Part shown: one piece after another, positions 35,701-49,220 of the stretch
Numbering within the stretch: the stretch's first letter is position 1
How the letters are laid out: the number at the start of each line of letters is the position of its first letter
From: Edolisoma coerulescens
Taxonomy: Eukaryota; Chordata; Aves; Passeriformes; Campephagidae
Direction: 5' to 3'
DNA: 64,000 nt
NCBI GenBank assembly: GCA_013397115.1
Contig: VWZW01004041.1
Location: 336,979-400,978, forward strand
Notes under the pieces: model-generated
Database searches by the model: none
The model's input: the letters and a program-made list of their open reading frames with translations, nothing else
What the model was told of the DNA's origin: nothing
Program-made: the position numbers and the translations under genes

Positions 35701-38700
35701 TAATCAGTCGAATGAAACATGGCTGCTGTAAGGTAAAAATTTTAAAATTCTGCAATTATTTTAAATTTATTTCAGTTTAGCGCTTCTTCCAAGGCCTAGA
35801 GACTGCTCTGGTGGAATAAAGTTCTCAACTACAAGCTATCTTAAAGTCCGAAAACAACTCTTCACTGTCCAGTGATTGTCAATGATTCTAGAGACTCTGC
35901 CTTTGAGAGAGATTTTACCAAAGAGGTTCTTATATTTTTTTTCTTTCATGGCATTTCACAGAGTTTTTATGTCCCCTTTACCTTGAGTCCAGAAAGTACA
36001 GCGTTAGCACAAAAAAATTTTCTAGTTTCACTCAGAAGCAACTTTTTCAGGCAAGTGAGCAAATATCACATGTTTGGTTTTACTTGCAGCACTCTGGTAC
36101 TTCTACACTGCAGACTGAAGGCGTGTTTTGTGTGGAAGGCCGAGGGGCAGGAAATGTATGAAATACAAGCAAAAGCAAAGGTCTTGCTGAAAGTGCTTCC
36201 TCCCGCTGAAGATTCAACACAGTCTTTGTCGTTTGGAGAATGCTCCATGGCCCCTGTGGAGCTCAGGTGTCCACTGCCTTCACTCAGTATCCTCTGCACT
36301 TGTTTAGTTTTTAAAAAACCTTGAGTGGCAACTTATCTCTGTTCGCATCAGGACAGCTGAGAGCTGCAGCCCTGTGGATAATTCTGATTTTGTCGGCATA
36401 CCTCTTTTTTTCTGCTTTGTTTGTAATACTTTCCTGCTGAAGAATCGTCTTCTTTACTATTTGTTTACTCATTACAGGCTTTTCTGAAATCTAAAAAACT
36501 GCAGTCAAAGTCACCACATAATTAATATGTTTCTTCTGTGTAAAGACAGCATTATTTTTGTGATGCTGAAGCATTTCCTGGAAAACTTAGGCAATTTTGT
36601 CAGGGGCAGTTGCTCATAATGTTCTCCTCTATTTACATTCTCTTGTCAATGAACTGCTTTTAACAGTTCAAGAAAAAAATCTCTCTTCAAATTTTACTTA
36701 TTCTCAAACAAGGAAAAAATTTCAAATGCTTACCATGAAAGTTTGTTTTTTTAAAAAATAGAAAGCAATTAGAGAATCTTCTAACAGGAGTCAATTGTCA
36801 CATAGCAGCCCAAGGTTTTGCCGTAGACTGCATTTTCCCTCTTTCCTGAGAAGGAGTACAATGTTGCTATTGTTCAGTTTCATGTTAGTTCTGGCTGCTA
36901 TTCTACAAATCCCATGGACAATAGAGTAATTTAGAGGCCCTTTGGCAGCTGGGTGGGAAAGGAATTGCAACAAGAATGTTTTAAATATCCTTAAAAAGTG
37001 CTTGATGGTTTTTTAACTTCTTCTGGTGACCTGATCCCATGAATAAAGACATTTTTAAAAGTCTAAGGGATGCATTTGAATCTTATCTCGCTTCCTAAAA
37101 TGCTTAAGAACCAATTTCCCTTACATCTGTAATGTCTTTAGTCAGTTTGGCTGCTTTAATCTGGATGAAATCTGAATGAGAGTATGTAATCTAGAGACCT
37201 GGAAATGAACCTTTCTGAAGTCTTTAAACCACTGTTGAACTCATCAGAAATATATGATCATTATACACTGTTATGCATCCAAACTCTCTTCCAAGTCTTA
37301 AGGCGTGAAGGTAGCCAGAAAATCAGCTTCCCTTGGGGCCACCTGGTCAAGTGAAAAAAAAGTCACACAAAACATTTTCTTGCCCTGAGAACTGTTGAGA
37401 ATTAATTTTGTTTTCTAATATTCTTTAGAAAACTTAAAATATTTCTCTAAAGAAAAAGAATATTAATACCTCTTCAGAAAATGAAGTTTAGACTAAAGAA
37501 TTTTTTTCTGTAGCAGAATAAGTTCTTCTTAGTTTGGTTTTTCATATTATGATGTCCTGTGGGTCTGAGTTGTTTTTAAAAGAGCAGAGGAAATATTTTT
37601 TTTGTTTTATTTCATATTGCAGAGAAATATAAAGGGAAGAAAATGTATTAATTGTCAGCTGTGAGGAGTCAAGGTCAGTATAAGCAAATGAATATCTATT
37701 GATGTTGTTTCTCAAAAAAGAACATTTTAGCTTGACTTGAGTTTCATCTGACATTAATTTGAAAATATTTTCTTGCATGGAAACTTTGTGTGCAAAGAAG
37801 AAGGGAAAGTACCAGGAATATCTGTCTGGATGTAGCTGACCAGAAGTTTGAGCCTTCTTCCATGGTGTGAGGACTCCAGGCCTCATGGGTGTCTTGTTCC
37901 CAGTGGGAGTGGAGAAAAATGTAGCCATGAAAATCAGGTGACTGAACTGAACTGAAGCATGAGGTCTCATTTGTTGTGAGAGGAGAGGATAACAGCGAGC
38001 AAAAGCTGAAAAGAATTGAACCCAAATGTTTAGGAAGGAGACACTACTGGGGCTTGTTGAAACCTGGGAAACAAAAGGAAACTGAATGTTGCAGGGAGTG
38101 GTTATGAACACTGGAAAACTAACTGTAGTCACAATCAGGGCTGTACAATCAAAGTATCGTTTAAAACTCTGATATTTATGAAGTATCAAGTGACAAGGGA
38201 AAAAAATTACTGCAACTCTAGGTACTGTTTTGTATTAGCAACAACATCACAATCAGCAGCTGATCTGCATGTGCTTTGGTTTGCAACAGTGGCATGAGTT
38301 CTAGAAGCTCATTAATTCATTGACACAGATTAGAAAAATGGATATATTCTTTTTCTGTCAAAACACAATGTAACCCAAAGCAAAAGGAGTCTCTGTGCTT
38401 TTTCAACTCATGATGAAGTGCAAACTGAGTTTTCAAAAGCTTCTTTTAGATGTACTTAAGGACTTGCTAGGGGAGAAGTGGTGACATCTACTGGAATTTT
38501 AAAACACTTCATCATATGTTTCCAAGGCTGCTAGTGAGACATATTTGGTTTAGGTCTAAAGTTGGATGAATAATGCAGAAACAATTTCTACTTATATTTG
38601 TGCAAATTTGGAAGCAAATCTTCAGCCATCTTGGGGTTGCTTTTGGTGTCATTTCCTGCACACTCTCACAGAGTTATTAAACTTTAATCGTGTAACTGTT

Positions 38701-40959
38701 GGCAGAAAATAAATGTTAAGCTCACACAGGAATACTATGAAAAGTGAATTTCTAATGTGCTTTCTGTAAGCCTGTGTACCACAAAGCTGATTCCATGAGT
38801 TATGTTCATTAGACTGGAGGATGGAAACAATATTAAGTGATTTATGGGACTAACTGCAATTGAACAGTGAATTTGTGCTTGGAGTAGCAACCCCTTACTT
38901 TAAAAGAAATTAAAAGAGAATTCAATGAAGAAGGAATATGTGAAGGAAATTGCAACCCACTCCCCACATTTCATGGTAAGAAGGAAGCTCATCCATCATT
39001 AAATGTATTCATTAAAAATTATTCCCTCAGATCCATTTAAAACATGTTCTAACTTTAATCTCCTAATTTCTTGGGGCTAGACTGTGATGTGTCCTGCATG
39101 CCCAATAAGACCGTGAAGGCTCTTCCTGCATCCTGATGTAGGTTACTTGGACCTTGGCACTGGGCCTGCAGGAGCAGCAGGGTTATGGATGTGCTCCCTT
39201 TCTCTCGTCAGAGAAAGCCTGTGGAGGGGAGGGAAAGGGGAATAAGATTGCAGAAGGGGAAGCAATTCCTCTTGATACAGAAATCCTGGCTTGCTGGGTT
39301 TGGATGAGGGTCAGGGTTTCCCAAAATTTTAGTAATATGAACCAATGAATAAATAATTTGCACTGGGACAAGGAAGATGGAGGCAAAATTGGCCTTTTAG
39401 ATGTACCCTAAAGGTACATCCAGTGTTTTCCAGTGTTACCTGTGTGCCACTGCAATTTGCCTGTGTTGTGCCCTTGAGTCTACGCTTTATTTTAATCCTT
39501 AAAGTTCAAAGACCTTATGACTTTACAAATTTATGACCTGATTGCATGATGCGATTGTGTCATACAATTAAAAGTTGTTGGAAGTGAGGAGCAGGAGTTT
39601 TCCCACTCACCTTAAACTAAAAGCCAAATTACCAATGCTTGAAGTACATTGGTACTTCACAGACTGCTCCACAGAGTTTCAGAAAATCTCTCTTTTATTG
39701 GGCTCTTTGCATTTTCAGCCTCTGCACACAATGGACTAAATAAATTGTGTGGTTTCTGGTGGGTAATGTTAAATGATTGCTCAGCAATATTTAGAGTCAC
39801 AGGCACAGAAGTGCCATGGGCAAAATGGAGAATGTTGCTCCTTTAAATCCCATCACCATTTTTCATTCTTACTAAGAATTCCTTCAGATATTGCACATAG
39901 CTGGTTCACATTATTGTACTGGGGTTTTTTACTCAATATATCTATTTTGTTAAAAATTGTCTAATCTGTGAGAAACTTCCTGTAAGGCTTTCCACCAAGC
40001 TGTCCTTAAGGATTTTCTGCTGGAATGACAAAAGGGACCCATTTGCTGCTATTCATCAAAACACACGTTTACCACTAGTCTTACCCTTAATTCTGAAAGT
40101 TTCGGATATATGGAGATTTTATGTGGATTTTTCCACCTGTGAGCATACGAGCTGTTGTAATATTCTATTCTTGCAGCTTTCAGTTGGGTCCTGGGAATCA
40201 AAGGAGATCCCAGTCACCACAGCTTTTCCAGTAATGAGATTTGTTTTGCATACTGTTTGCGTGTGCTCTGGTTACGAGACTGTCTGGTTTAAGAGATCAC
40301 AAGTGACAGTCTAACTTACCTGCTGCTAAATATGAAAAGTTTGGCTGTCAGCATTATGGCGGGAAATGCTGACATGACTGTTGTCTGACTTTAGTAATAA
40401 GTTTTAATCCTCCAATTTTGTCAGTAAGTGTTGACTTTCCTGCACTGTGTCTCTGATTTGCTAAACTGACATGTTTCTATCAATATATCAGTCTCATTTA
40501 GCTGGCCTGCTGCTTACAATTTTTTCTAAATTTATCCCAAATAACACATTTTTAATTGAAAAGAGATACCCTGAGTCTGTATGCATATTCACATCCATTT
40601 CTAACCATTTTTGAGGCTTAAATCTACTCCTGCTGCAGACCCTCCAATATCCAAGTTCTGTGGCCAAAGTCCTTGTATATTTTCAATTAGTACTTTTCAT
40701 AATTACTCTTTGGTGAGTCAGGTCATTGCTGGGGAATGTGTATGTATCCTTACCTGCATGTAAGAAATGCCAGAAGCTGCCTGCACGAGGATGCTGGCAG
40801 AACTTCTGGCACAAGCTCAGAGTATTTTAGTGCTACATCCACTTATACAAGCTGAAGATGTGGCTGAAGACATTAAAGCAAAAATACTCCTATGTTAAGC
40901 TAGTAAGACAATAAATGATTGAGGGTGCAAGTACTAAAATCTTCCTCAGACAATAGCAC

Positions 40960-41260
40960 ATGATATCCAATTAATAGTTGTGGTGAATCTGTCTGAAATG
41001 TATTCCATATCAATTGTGGCAAGATTTGCTTTCGATCGGAGATTACAGAGAACATTTAAATTAGCAATGAGAATTACCCTGAATAACAAGCTCATTATTT
41101 ACTACATTTGCATTTTGTTGAGGTTATTAATTGCACTGCCTGGTTGGATTTCGTAGATCCTTTTCTATCCTTTCTGCACGAGACCCCAACTATGGAACAT
41201 TTCTGAAAGCAACCATTGTGATTTTATAATGAACCACAAGAGGGGGGAGAATGAACATAA
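40960..41260. promoter_or_regulatory. Candidate conserved noncoding element
   Basis: This stretch contains homeodomain-type cores (CCAATTAATAG and GGTTATTAATTGCACTG), a CpG palindrome (TTCGATCGGA at 41,031-41,040) in otherwise CpG-poor DNA, and balanced, non-repetitive sequence. That pattern is typical of vertebrate conserved noncoding elements around developmental genes such as SOX6. No alignment could be made, so the call is inference. Confidence 0.3.
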
Positions 41261-42248
41261 ATGAAAGAACTTGATTTTAATGAACAACTGTTACATTTAG
41301 GACAATGCTGTATCAATGCTGAATTTAGGAATCTTGGCCAGGTGTTGGCTGTGGAATGAAGAGTTTGAACTAATGATGAGATGTTTTCCCTAAGATTCTT
41401 TTCAGGTCTGCTGATTTATTGCTGAGCTTCACTTGAAGCTGTGGGCAAACCACACTTCCAAAGTCACAAAATGCCATGCTGAGTGTGCTCATCCTTTTCT
41501 TTATTGCCGTGATCAAACACAAACAAATGCTAATGAAATGGTAAAAATAGAGATCTCTGTGACCTGAATAATCAGTTTTATAGCTTCCTACCCTGCGTTT
41601 TAATTTTTTCCCCCATTTGTACAAAGGAGCGCTCTAACTCAAGTAATCAAGGAATTCCTCCCTGGTGCATAGATAAGCTTTTAGTGTCAATATGAAAAAT
41701 AAATCAGCTCACTCGTGTGATCGTGGACTGACACAGGACTGGTGAATTTCCAAGTGGTTTCAGCCTACTCTTTAAAGAAGGCTCAGAGTCCTCTGGTCAT
41801 TGTGTGCAGAAGCAGCTACACTGATGGCAAAGCTGGGAACTCTTAGAGGTGGTGCTCTGGGACTGCTGAGAGCACATGTCTCTGGATCAGCCCCTGGGAG
41901 AGGATGCACAAGCAGCTTTGGCAAGGAATCAGCTTCCTAATCCCAGGACTGTGGTGGCAGTTCCTATAACCAGCTGGAGGGCAAGGAAGGAAAACAGATT
42001 TCAAGAAGACACCCACTCCACTCTCCACTTTCTTTTATTTCAAAGTGGATACATGGGACAGACAACTTTTACAATATTTATTCCTCTGCATCTCATGTTC
42101 CATGTTCCTCCTGGCCTAGGCTGTCAGTCCCCTGGGAGAGGGATAGGAAAGAGAAGGATTCCTTCTTCCCCCCAGATTAAGAAAGAAGCAAAGCAACAGT
42201 TATAACAGTAATATGAGGATGGGATTGCAGCAGGTGTTTGCACATGGC

Positions 42249-42263
42249 AAAAAAAAAAAAAAA
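42249..42263. repeat. poly(A) tract, 15 A
   Basis: There are fifteen consecutive A in intergenic DNA. Confidence 0.9.
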
Positions 42264-42429
42264 TAGTAGAATAGTCAGCAAACCTCAGCTTTTCGCTGCA
42301 AGTAATTACAAGTCGCTCGGTAGACTGTAACTCTGAGAGAACACCATGTAATGTTATTAGGCAAAATGATAATGTCCTTAATTTCACGTTCAAAAGCTGA
42401 ATGGTTCTGAAGGAGGCTTGCAAAGAGAA

Positions 42430-42620
42430 ATTAAGATAGTTATACTAGAAGAAGACAGAACGTTGATTACCAGCAGCGAGGTACCCAGATTTGACTAATG
42501 GCACAGTTATTGTATGCATAAGCCCTAATGGTGTTTAAGTGGCTGCTAGAATGAATGCAATTAATGTAATTTATTTGTCAGCATCCAAACACTTATAATA
42601 CTCGGAATAGGATGGGAGGT
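42430..42620. promoter_or_regulatory. Candidate conserved noncoding element
   Basis: The stretch holds TTGTATGCATAAGC (octamer-like), GTTTAAGTGG (NKX2-like), GCAATTAATGTAATTTATTTG (homeodomain and forkhead-like words) and two or three retained CpGs (CAGCGAGG, AACGTTG, CTCGGAAT). It contains no simple repeats. The dense mixed motif content looks like an enhancer, but the evidence is compositional only. Confidence 0.3.
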
Positions 42621-42711
42621 CCTTTGCCTAGCATATAACCCTAGGAATATTTTTCAGTGTCTCTTTTCATAAGTACACAAAACCAGTGACTACGTGGGGG
42701 TTTGTGGTTTC

Positions 42712-42727
42712 TTTTTTTTTTTTTTTT
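42712..42727. repeat. poly(T) tract, 16 T
   Basis: There are sixteen consecutive T, followed by CTTTAATG. Confidence 0.9.
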
Positions 42728-45589
42728 CTTTAATGATTCTCATATTTTGAGGGGAATCATCTACGTAGCTTCACTGATTTAAACTTTTGTTTTGCTTTGT
42801 TTCAGGGATTTTGGGGAGATATTTTGGGAGGTTTTCTTTTGCCTTGCCACTTGAAGACAATAAGTTGCATCTCTCCTACATACCCTGAGTTGGTTTTTTT
42901 TAGAGAGGGACCCTCCTAGTTTGTCTGAACTACTGTAGGGCTAACAGTAAATTGATTGCTTTCTTAAATTGCTCCAGTGATTGATGGTGATCCATGCTTA
43001 AAAAACCCCAAGAAATCCCATGTATTTCTAATGTGAGTTTCTTTCAGCTGAAAGCTGGAGTTAATCTTCCTCTATGAGATCTTGTCATGCTACATCAAAG
43101 AACCTTGTGTTAGTGGAGAACTTTCCTTTCCCTAAGTGTGATTGATGTAATCAAAATCTTTGAATGGCACAGATAAAGCTTCTGATGTTTCTCATTGTGT
43201 GTCTGTCGCTTTTGATTTCACATTTTTGTAACTTTCTAACCATTTCAATATTTTCACTCTGCATTTTTGGTTTTTTTTTGGGGGGAGTTTTTTGTTTATT
43301 TGTTTTAGATCTAAAGACCTCACTAATGTCATGTCTGAGAACAAAACTCCTGTGGTGTTCTTGTTTGATGTTTTCTTACCCAAGGAGCCAGGGGCACCAA
43401 TCCTTTTGAGAGATATTTCTCTCCATGGTACAGTTCTTCCAAGTGTGTACAGCAGCTCTACAGCAATACTCTCCCCTCTCCTTGCACTAATGTGAAAACA
43501 CCCCAAGCTTTGGCATTATTCCTCGCTGACTCACAGAGAAAACAGAGTCATTATTCTCCTACAAATGAAAATTGATTGATATATTAGGGTTAATAGCAAA
43601 ACTTTATCAACAGGCAAAACTTGTCAGCTTACATTTCAAGTAAGTTATTCAAAAATATTGACAGGCTCTCTAAGCTACTGCTGCCCTCTGCACTGAGGAC
43701 TGACATGGCAGGACTGGGATGAGGCACAGTTGCCTTTCAGTCTGGATCCAGATCAATTGCCTTATTGTGAAGCCACCAGCAAGAGACCTGGGTTGTACAT
43801 CAAAGCTCAACATAAGTAGCAGCTGTCAAAGCCATCAGATTAATTACTGTTCATTAATCATTTCTTGTTCAAGATGGAAAACCCTTCCGAATCAAGGCCC
43901 AGAGAACTTGAAATTGCTGTTTAGAGCAGAGGATGTGTATTTTGAAGAAGGTTTATAGATTTCACAAATGTTTTTTATTTCTACACAATATTTTTTTATT
44001 GTGGTATCTCCCTGCCATTCCCAACAACACAGTTAAAGCTTTAGGAAGGGATATACCAATGCAGTTCCCTTATTAATAGGGGAGCTATATAAATTTATAT
44101 AACTGCTTCCTCTTTATTCCCCCTGACTTGTATGGCTCGTTTGAAGGGACTGTTGTGTTTAGGAGAGCTTAAAGTAGCATGGAAATATTTCTCTTAAGAT
44201 ATATTACTACAAAAGGAAGGATTTTATTCATTGTCTTCTTTTTTTTTCTTTGTCTTCTCTTACTTCTTTGTCCTCTTACGCTAGCAAAATGTACAGAGAG
44301 AGAAGCACAGGTAGTAGGGAAGACCCTTGTAGTGGAACAAACAGACTGCTACTTTTAACTGTCTTGTGAAAGAGTGGAAGACTAAAATTTAGCTCTGTTT
44401 CAGAAAGAGTAAATTACTAATGTGTTTTATAACAATCTGCTATATCTGAAAAAATGTATCCTCATGCCTATGTACCTCTGAGTTCCTCATAGCATCTTGC
44501 AGTCTTTGAATTGCTTCTTGCTGGTAGCTTGATCCTAGGAAAACCTGTGAAAAGCTTGACTTAGCATAGCGGTCAAATTCTACTGTGCATTATTTCCCAT
44601 GCCTGCAATCTATACAATGATAAACCTGAGGTGCTTGAGTTTTTACCTCCAATAATCACAACTAGAAAACCACAAATGGGCTTTTCATTTCTCCTTTGCA
44701 AGAGTTATAAAAACTAAGGTAAACCATCCTGCCAAATCACTTTTATAGGGACCTCACTTTCCTGTTCACTAGTTTTACTCCAAATAATTAAAAGCAGCTC
44801 TCCTGCCCTTCACTGTGGTTTCCAAGGAATTCACAAGTTGCACATGCTCCATCCAAAGTCCTGAGTGAGACTGAATTGGAGGTCCTTGGTGGATTCATAG
44901 TCCAGGGCTCCTACACCCGGGGATTTGAGCTACAGTGTCCATAAAGTCCCCTTCTCCAAAAGATGGAGTCTTTACAATGCTGAAATGAGCAGCCCGCCCA
45001 AAATTTAATACAGTGATGAAGATGAACTTAGTCCTGATACTTTCAGGTTCTGTTTGCTTCAAATAGGATTTATCATTTTGATGCCTCTGTAAGCAAAAGG
45101 TGAGCTGAATATTTAAATCCATGGGTGGGTTGTTGCTTTTTGTTTTTGTTTTTTTTTAAGAATGTATTCATGTCTTTAAAAGGTCTTTAAGCATTCTGCA
45201 TTCTCCTTGCTTTCCAATTAAGTTTTCTGGGGTTTCTAATGTGGTCCTCTGGAGTGCTGGAAAGTAATAGGAACAAGAATGCATTTAATACCTGGCCTGG
45301 TGTCTTGGCAGCAAAGCTCAGCACTGCAGTGTGGGGAGTAGCAGGTTCAAGACCAACCCCAGGAGTCTCAGTTCTTGGACTGGCAGAGGGCTGGTGTAAT
45401 GCACAGACAGTGAGCTCATTCTGCAGGTGGAGTGTTCAGCTGCATTGATCTTATGGCAAACCCAGCCTGCTAAGGTTTTGGAGAAACATTGGCTCTGATC
45501 TAAAAGGAAATTGTGCTGCCTTTCCCTGTCTTTCCACTAGTTTAGCTTGCAAGCTCTAATAACATTAAAACATACTTTAAGCAAGAAGG

Positions 45590-46170
45590 CTGACGCAGCT
45601 ACAGAGACACAAAGTAATTTCCTAGAAATAGTAAATACAATAAGCAAAACTCTAATCTCTCATTAGGTAATTGTATTTTCATGGGGTCAGCCAGCCTCCC
45701 TGGCCAGGTTGAGGTCAATTCTAAAATATGTGCATTATATACATTAGGCATCTGTTAATGAAGCATAAATTTCATCAGCAAGCTGGGTGCCAAAATCAAC
45801 TCATTTGGGTACATGGTTTGCATCAACAGTGGAGTCTTATGGATTTGTTCCATAGCTGAAACAGCAAGTTTGTGTAGATGCCATGAATGGCATATAATAA
45901 GGAAAAAAAAGGAACACCACAAGCATCACAGACGAGCATAAATCTTCTGAATTTTCGTTAAATGAAATCCAGAATGCAGTGGGTTCCAAGACAACAGTAA
46001 ATAAAGGGTAAGGAAGAGATCATGTTGCCAGAACCAAGAATACCTGGTCAGGATTAGAAATTATTCCATTTGATAGTATCTGGTCGGTGCTAATAATTAT
46101 TTCCTTTGACAAAAGACAAAAGCAGCTAAATACAAAGCAAACCCTCTACTTTCAAGCACTGTTTCCTAGA
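45590..46170. promoter_or_regulatory. Candidate conserved noncoding element with HMG-box-type motif cluster
   Basis: This stretch has low repetitiveness and many regulatory-type words: CTCATTAGGTAATTG, GGTGCTAATAATTAT and, at 46,103-46,137, CCTTTG followed by two ACAAAAG words and TACAAAG. The last group resembles a cluster of SOX or TCF/LEF binding sites in both orientations. Because the neighbouring gene is expected to be SOX6, an HMG-factor-bound enhancer is plausible, but this is inference. Confidence 0.3.
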
Positions 46171-46179
46171 AGGGGTTCA

Positions 46180-49100
46180 GTGTGGCTTCACTCTAAAAAT
46201 TCACCAGTATTTTGCTCAGATCCATCACGGGAGCCCTGGTAGTGTAGCAGCAAGATGACACCTCTCAGCAATTCAGCAAGAAGCCCTCAGGCTTACTTCT
46301 CCTGCCAGCCTAGGGTGTCAAATGTAGGATTTTCTTCCCAGGAATGGTGAGCCTAGAAATGAGAACAGGCTGAATAACCCTAATACCAAACCTTATGGTG
46401 ATGCTACGATAACATTCTTCCTTTGCAAGCACATAAGCAAAATTACTTATCTGCTTTGGAAGTAAGCCTTGTGTTTCCTTTCAACGTGTAGGCTGGAATA
46501 TTGTTTTGCTTTATTTAACTAACACAGGGTCTATGGACAGCAGGATTCTGGCCGTTTTTTACTGCCCATTAAAAGTGGTAGAAGTATTTTAGAGTAGTAG
46601 CCAATTTGAAAAGGAATATGAAATAAAATAAATTCTTCAGATTTCAGGAGCATTCTCCTTTCATTCATCAAGTTTCCATAGCTGAGCACTGGATCATTGC
46701 GTGCTTTGGCAGTGGAAAATAACATTTAAGAAAGAGAAAACTTTACCAGTAGCACATGTTGGAGCAACACTGCGGGCTCCAAGTTGGGTTAAGCCAATTG
46801 TAAGTTTGACAGCAGAACTATATCAGGCTCTTTGAACAAGTAATCCAAGGAATTTATGTAGAAACATGTGAGCTGTTCTCTTAGTTTCGATTCAGTAATT
46901 TTCATGTAAAGCTAAGGTGAGATTTTAGTAGGCAATAGAATGAGCAGATTATTGGGAAAAAGAACATACCATGCCAAGAGTTGTCCTGCAAGACATTGAA
47001 TCCCTGTGAGACCAGCAAATGTGTGAGGGGAAAAGGTGATCTCCTAATTCTTCATTCCTCTTTTCCAGTGGAGCAGAGGATGGGTAAGTAAAGGAAGTTA
47101 GTCCTTCTTGTTCCTGGGTACCCAAATTTCAGGGAGCAAGGAACTGGAAAATAGATATATGGAGAAAGGAAGGATATACATGAATTGATAGAACTTCATT
47201 AGTTGAAATTAAAAACATGAAGTCTTTTCTCCGTGTATCTACACCTGGCTGTAAAACACATTGAGACCCACAGAAACCCTTCCATCTACTTCAGTGGGCT
47301 TTGGGACAGTGCAGACATTGCCCCTTTGGAATGACAGTACAAGGAACCTTCAGAGAGGCTGTTTCCCTTCTGCTGTGGGTAATGGTGTTACAGTCTAACA
47401 GTTAAGAGGCCCTTCATGAACACAACTTGGGAAGAAGCAGATCCTGATTGCCTCTGCAAACGAAAGCAGTGAGACACCTTAGGTTTTGAACACTGCTAGC
47501 TTCCAGGTTAAACAGGACTGATTCTCTCTTTGAAAATCTCTGTACTGCTCAAATTAGTGCAAACAGTATCATGAGTTTCTTGGGAGGAAAAAAATCAATG
47601 ACATATTTCCCCCTTTATCCACCCAGCTCTGGGGAATGTAATGCTGCTGAATATGCTGGCTTTTGTAAGAGATGAAAAACAGAGTCTGTGATCATTTGTG
47701 GTCATTAAGGGTAACTTTTTTTTTCCTTTTTCATGAATAGAGGTGTTAGTGAAGGTGTTCTGGCCTAATTCCAGCTCCAGTAATTGGATTTTTTTTTTAA
47801 CCTACACACATTCCTTCAGCAGTTTCATTTAGCTCTGTGTGTTGGGCTCAGTTCAGTCTTGCTACGTTGGCCCCCCTTTTTTTTAGCTAGACTGATGCAA
47901 ACAGACACTAAGACAACTGTACGCTCTCTTTTCCCTCCTATATAGCCCTTTATCCCAAGAATATAATTACTGCTTGACACAGTCTCTTCAAATGTGCTTT
48001 CAGCGGTGTGTCTGTACCACCTCTCCCGCAATGTTTGGTAGGGGGACATTTCTAGAAGGCACTATTCAGTAGGAGCTCAATAGTGTATGGATTATCTATT
48101 AGGAACTGGACATTGGTGGTGGAGTCATTCTTCTGACACTGATTTTTAGCCGTGTAGTGGCACACAGGAACACTCTCAAGTCAGCTTGTGGCAGGAGGTG
48201 CCACCCACTGTGTGCTGCACGGTTGGATTTGTAGTGATGGGTTGTATCAGCCAGAGATGAAGATAATTCTGTCTCTCTGTGTAGTCTGGTAAAACACTTC
48301 CAAAAGCCATCAGAGAGGGGATGAGCAAACTGAAGGCAGAAGTACAGTGTGAGATGGGAGAGAGGAAGAAACACGAGGCACATGAGATGCATGAGAAGCT
48401 GAATCAAAATGTTATGTCTTCTGCTCTGACAGATGTGAGGACATAATGGAAAACAAGGTTGCTGCCTTTCTGCTGATGTGCCTAATTGAAATCACAAAGG
48501 ATGATGAAAGGTCAGACACAGTGCAAACCTCTCATTTTTCATCTAGGCTGAATAGTTTCCAATGTGTTCTATGCCACCAGCTTTAGCCCCTGCATTATAG
48601 AGGGGCTCTTCAGCCAGGCATGAGACGCCCCAGAATGCCTAAACAGCCTGGGAGTGGCTGAAGTTTGATGAATTTCTAAAAATGTGGGGTTTTGGTGTCT
48701 CCACAGAGATCAGCCGAGCTAATATACAGCAATGCCACCAAGCTCAGAGATTTCCTCAGACATTCCTTGTCCCATGCGACTCCATGCTCATCACAGTTTT
48801 AAATCCACAGGTAAACCCTTGCTTCTACACCAGGAAAAGTCCATTTGCTCACGGAAGAGTGACTGGGGATTGCCATATGTTTAAATAGACTGGAAATTCC
48901 CCCAGTCCTCTGTGGAGTTTGTTATTAAACAGGAGAGAACCCAAACTGGAGCACTTAAGGGCCTGCAATGAAAACTTTATGTCGGGTGCACCCTCACACC
49001 TTGGGTGACAGAGAGTGCTTCTGTCCCAGGCTGTGACCATCAGCAGGACTGGAGATCACAGAGAGGCAGCACAAAGAACAGGTATCCAGGATAGGCAAGA

Positions 49101-49215
49101 CCACAATACATGGGGAAAAAAAATTATATACTAATTTATATTTATATAGTTCTTATACATATTACTCTTTTCAGGAAAATAAGTGTGCTTGCTACTGGAA
49201 AACTTCATTGTAGGC
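46180..49215. other. Intergenic DNA, no gene recognised
   Basis: I see no exon, RNA gene or clear transposon. A word related to the old repeat at 13.8 kb (CTTCAGTGGGCTTTGGGA) lies near 47,290. Minus-strand frames at 47,825-48,049 and 48,099-48,407 are unsupported. Confidence 0.6.
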
Positions 49216-49220
49216 TATCA

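Larger units (their letters stand above)
30640..40950. other. Intergenic DNA downstream of INSC, no gene recognised
   Basis: I read both strands and found no exon chain, RNA gene or clear transposon here. There is a T17 tract at 32,707-32,723. The longest open frames (148 codons at 33,408-33,854, 143 codons minus at 34,564-34,995, 150 codons at 35,872-36,324, 215 codons minus at 37,542-38,189) resemble no family I know. In tetrapods the next gene beyond INSC is SOX6 across a large gene-poor interval, which fits this emptiness. Confidence 0.65.
41270..45580. other. Intergenic DNA, no gene recognised
   Basis: Apart from the candidate element at 42.4-42.6 kb and homopolymers at 42,249, 42,712 and about 43,268-43,310, this stretch shows nothing I can name. 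Open frames at 41,876-42,205, 42,124-42,423 and 43,164-43,506 overlap each other on both strands and have no family resemblance. Confidence 0.65.

Noticed and set aside
42940..43110. Possible tRNA- or snRNA-like fold in this moderately structured stretch
   Set aside because: No A-box/B-box pair or cloverleaf could be drawn.
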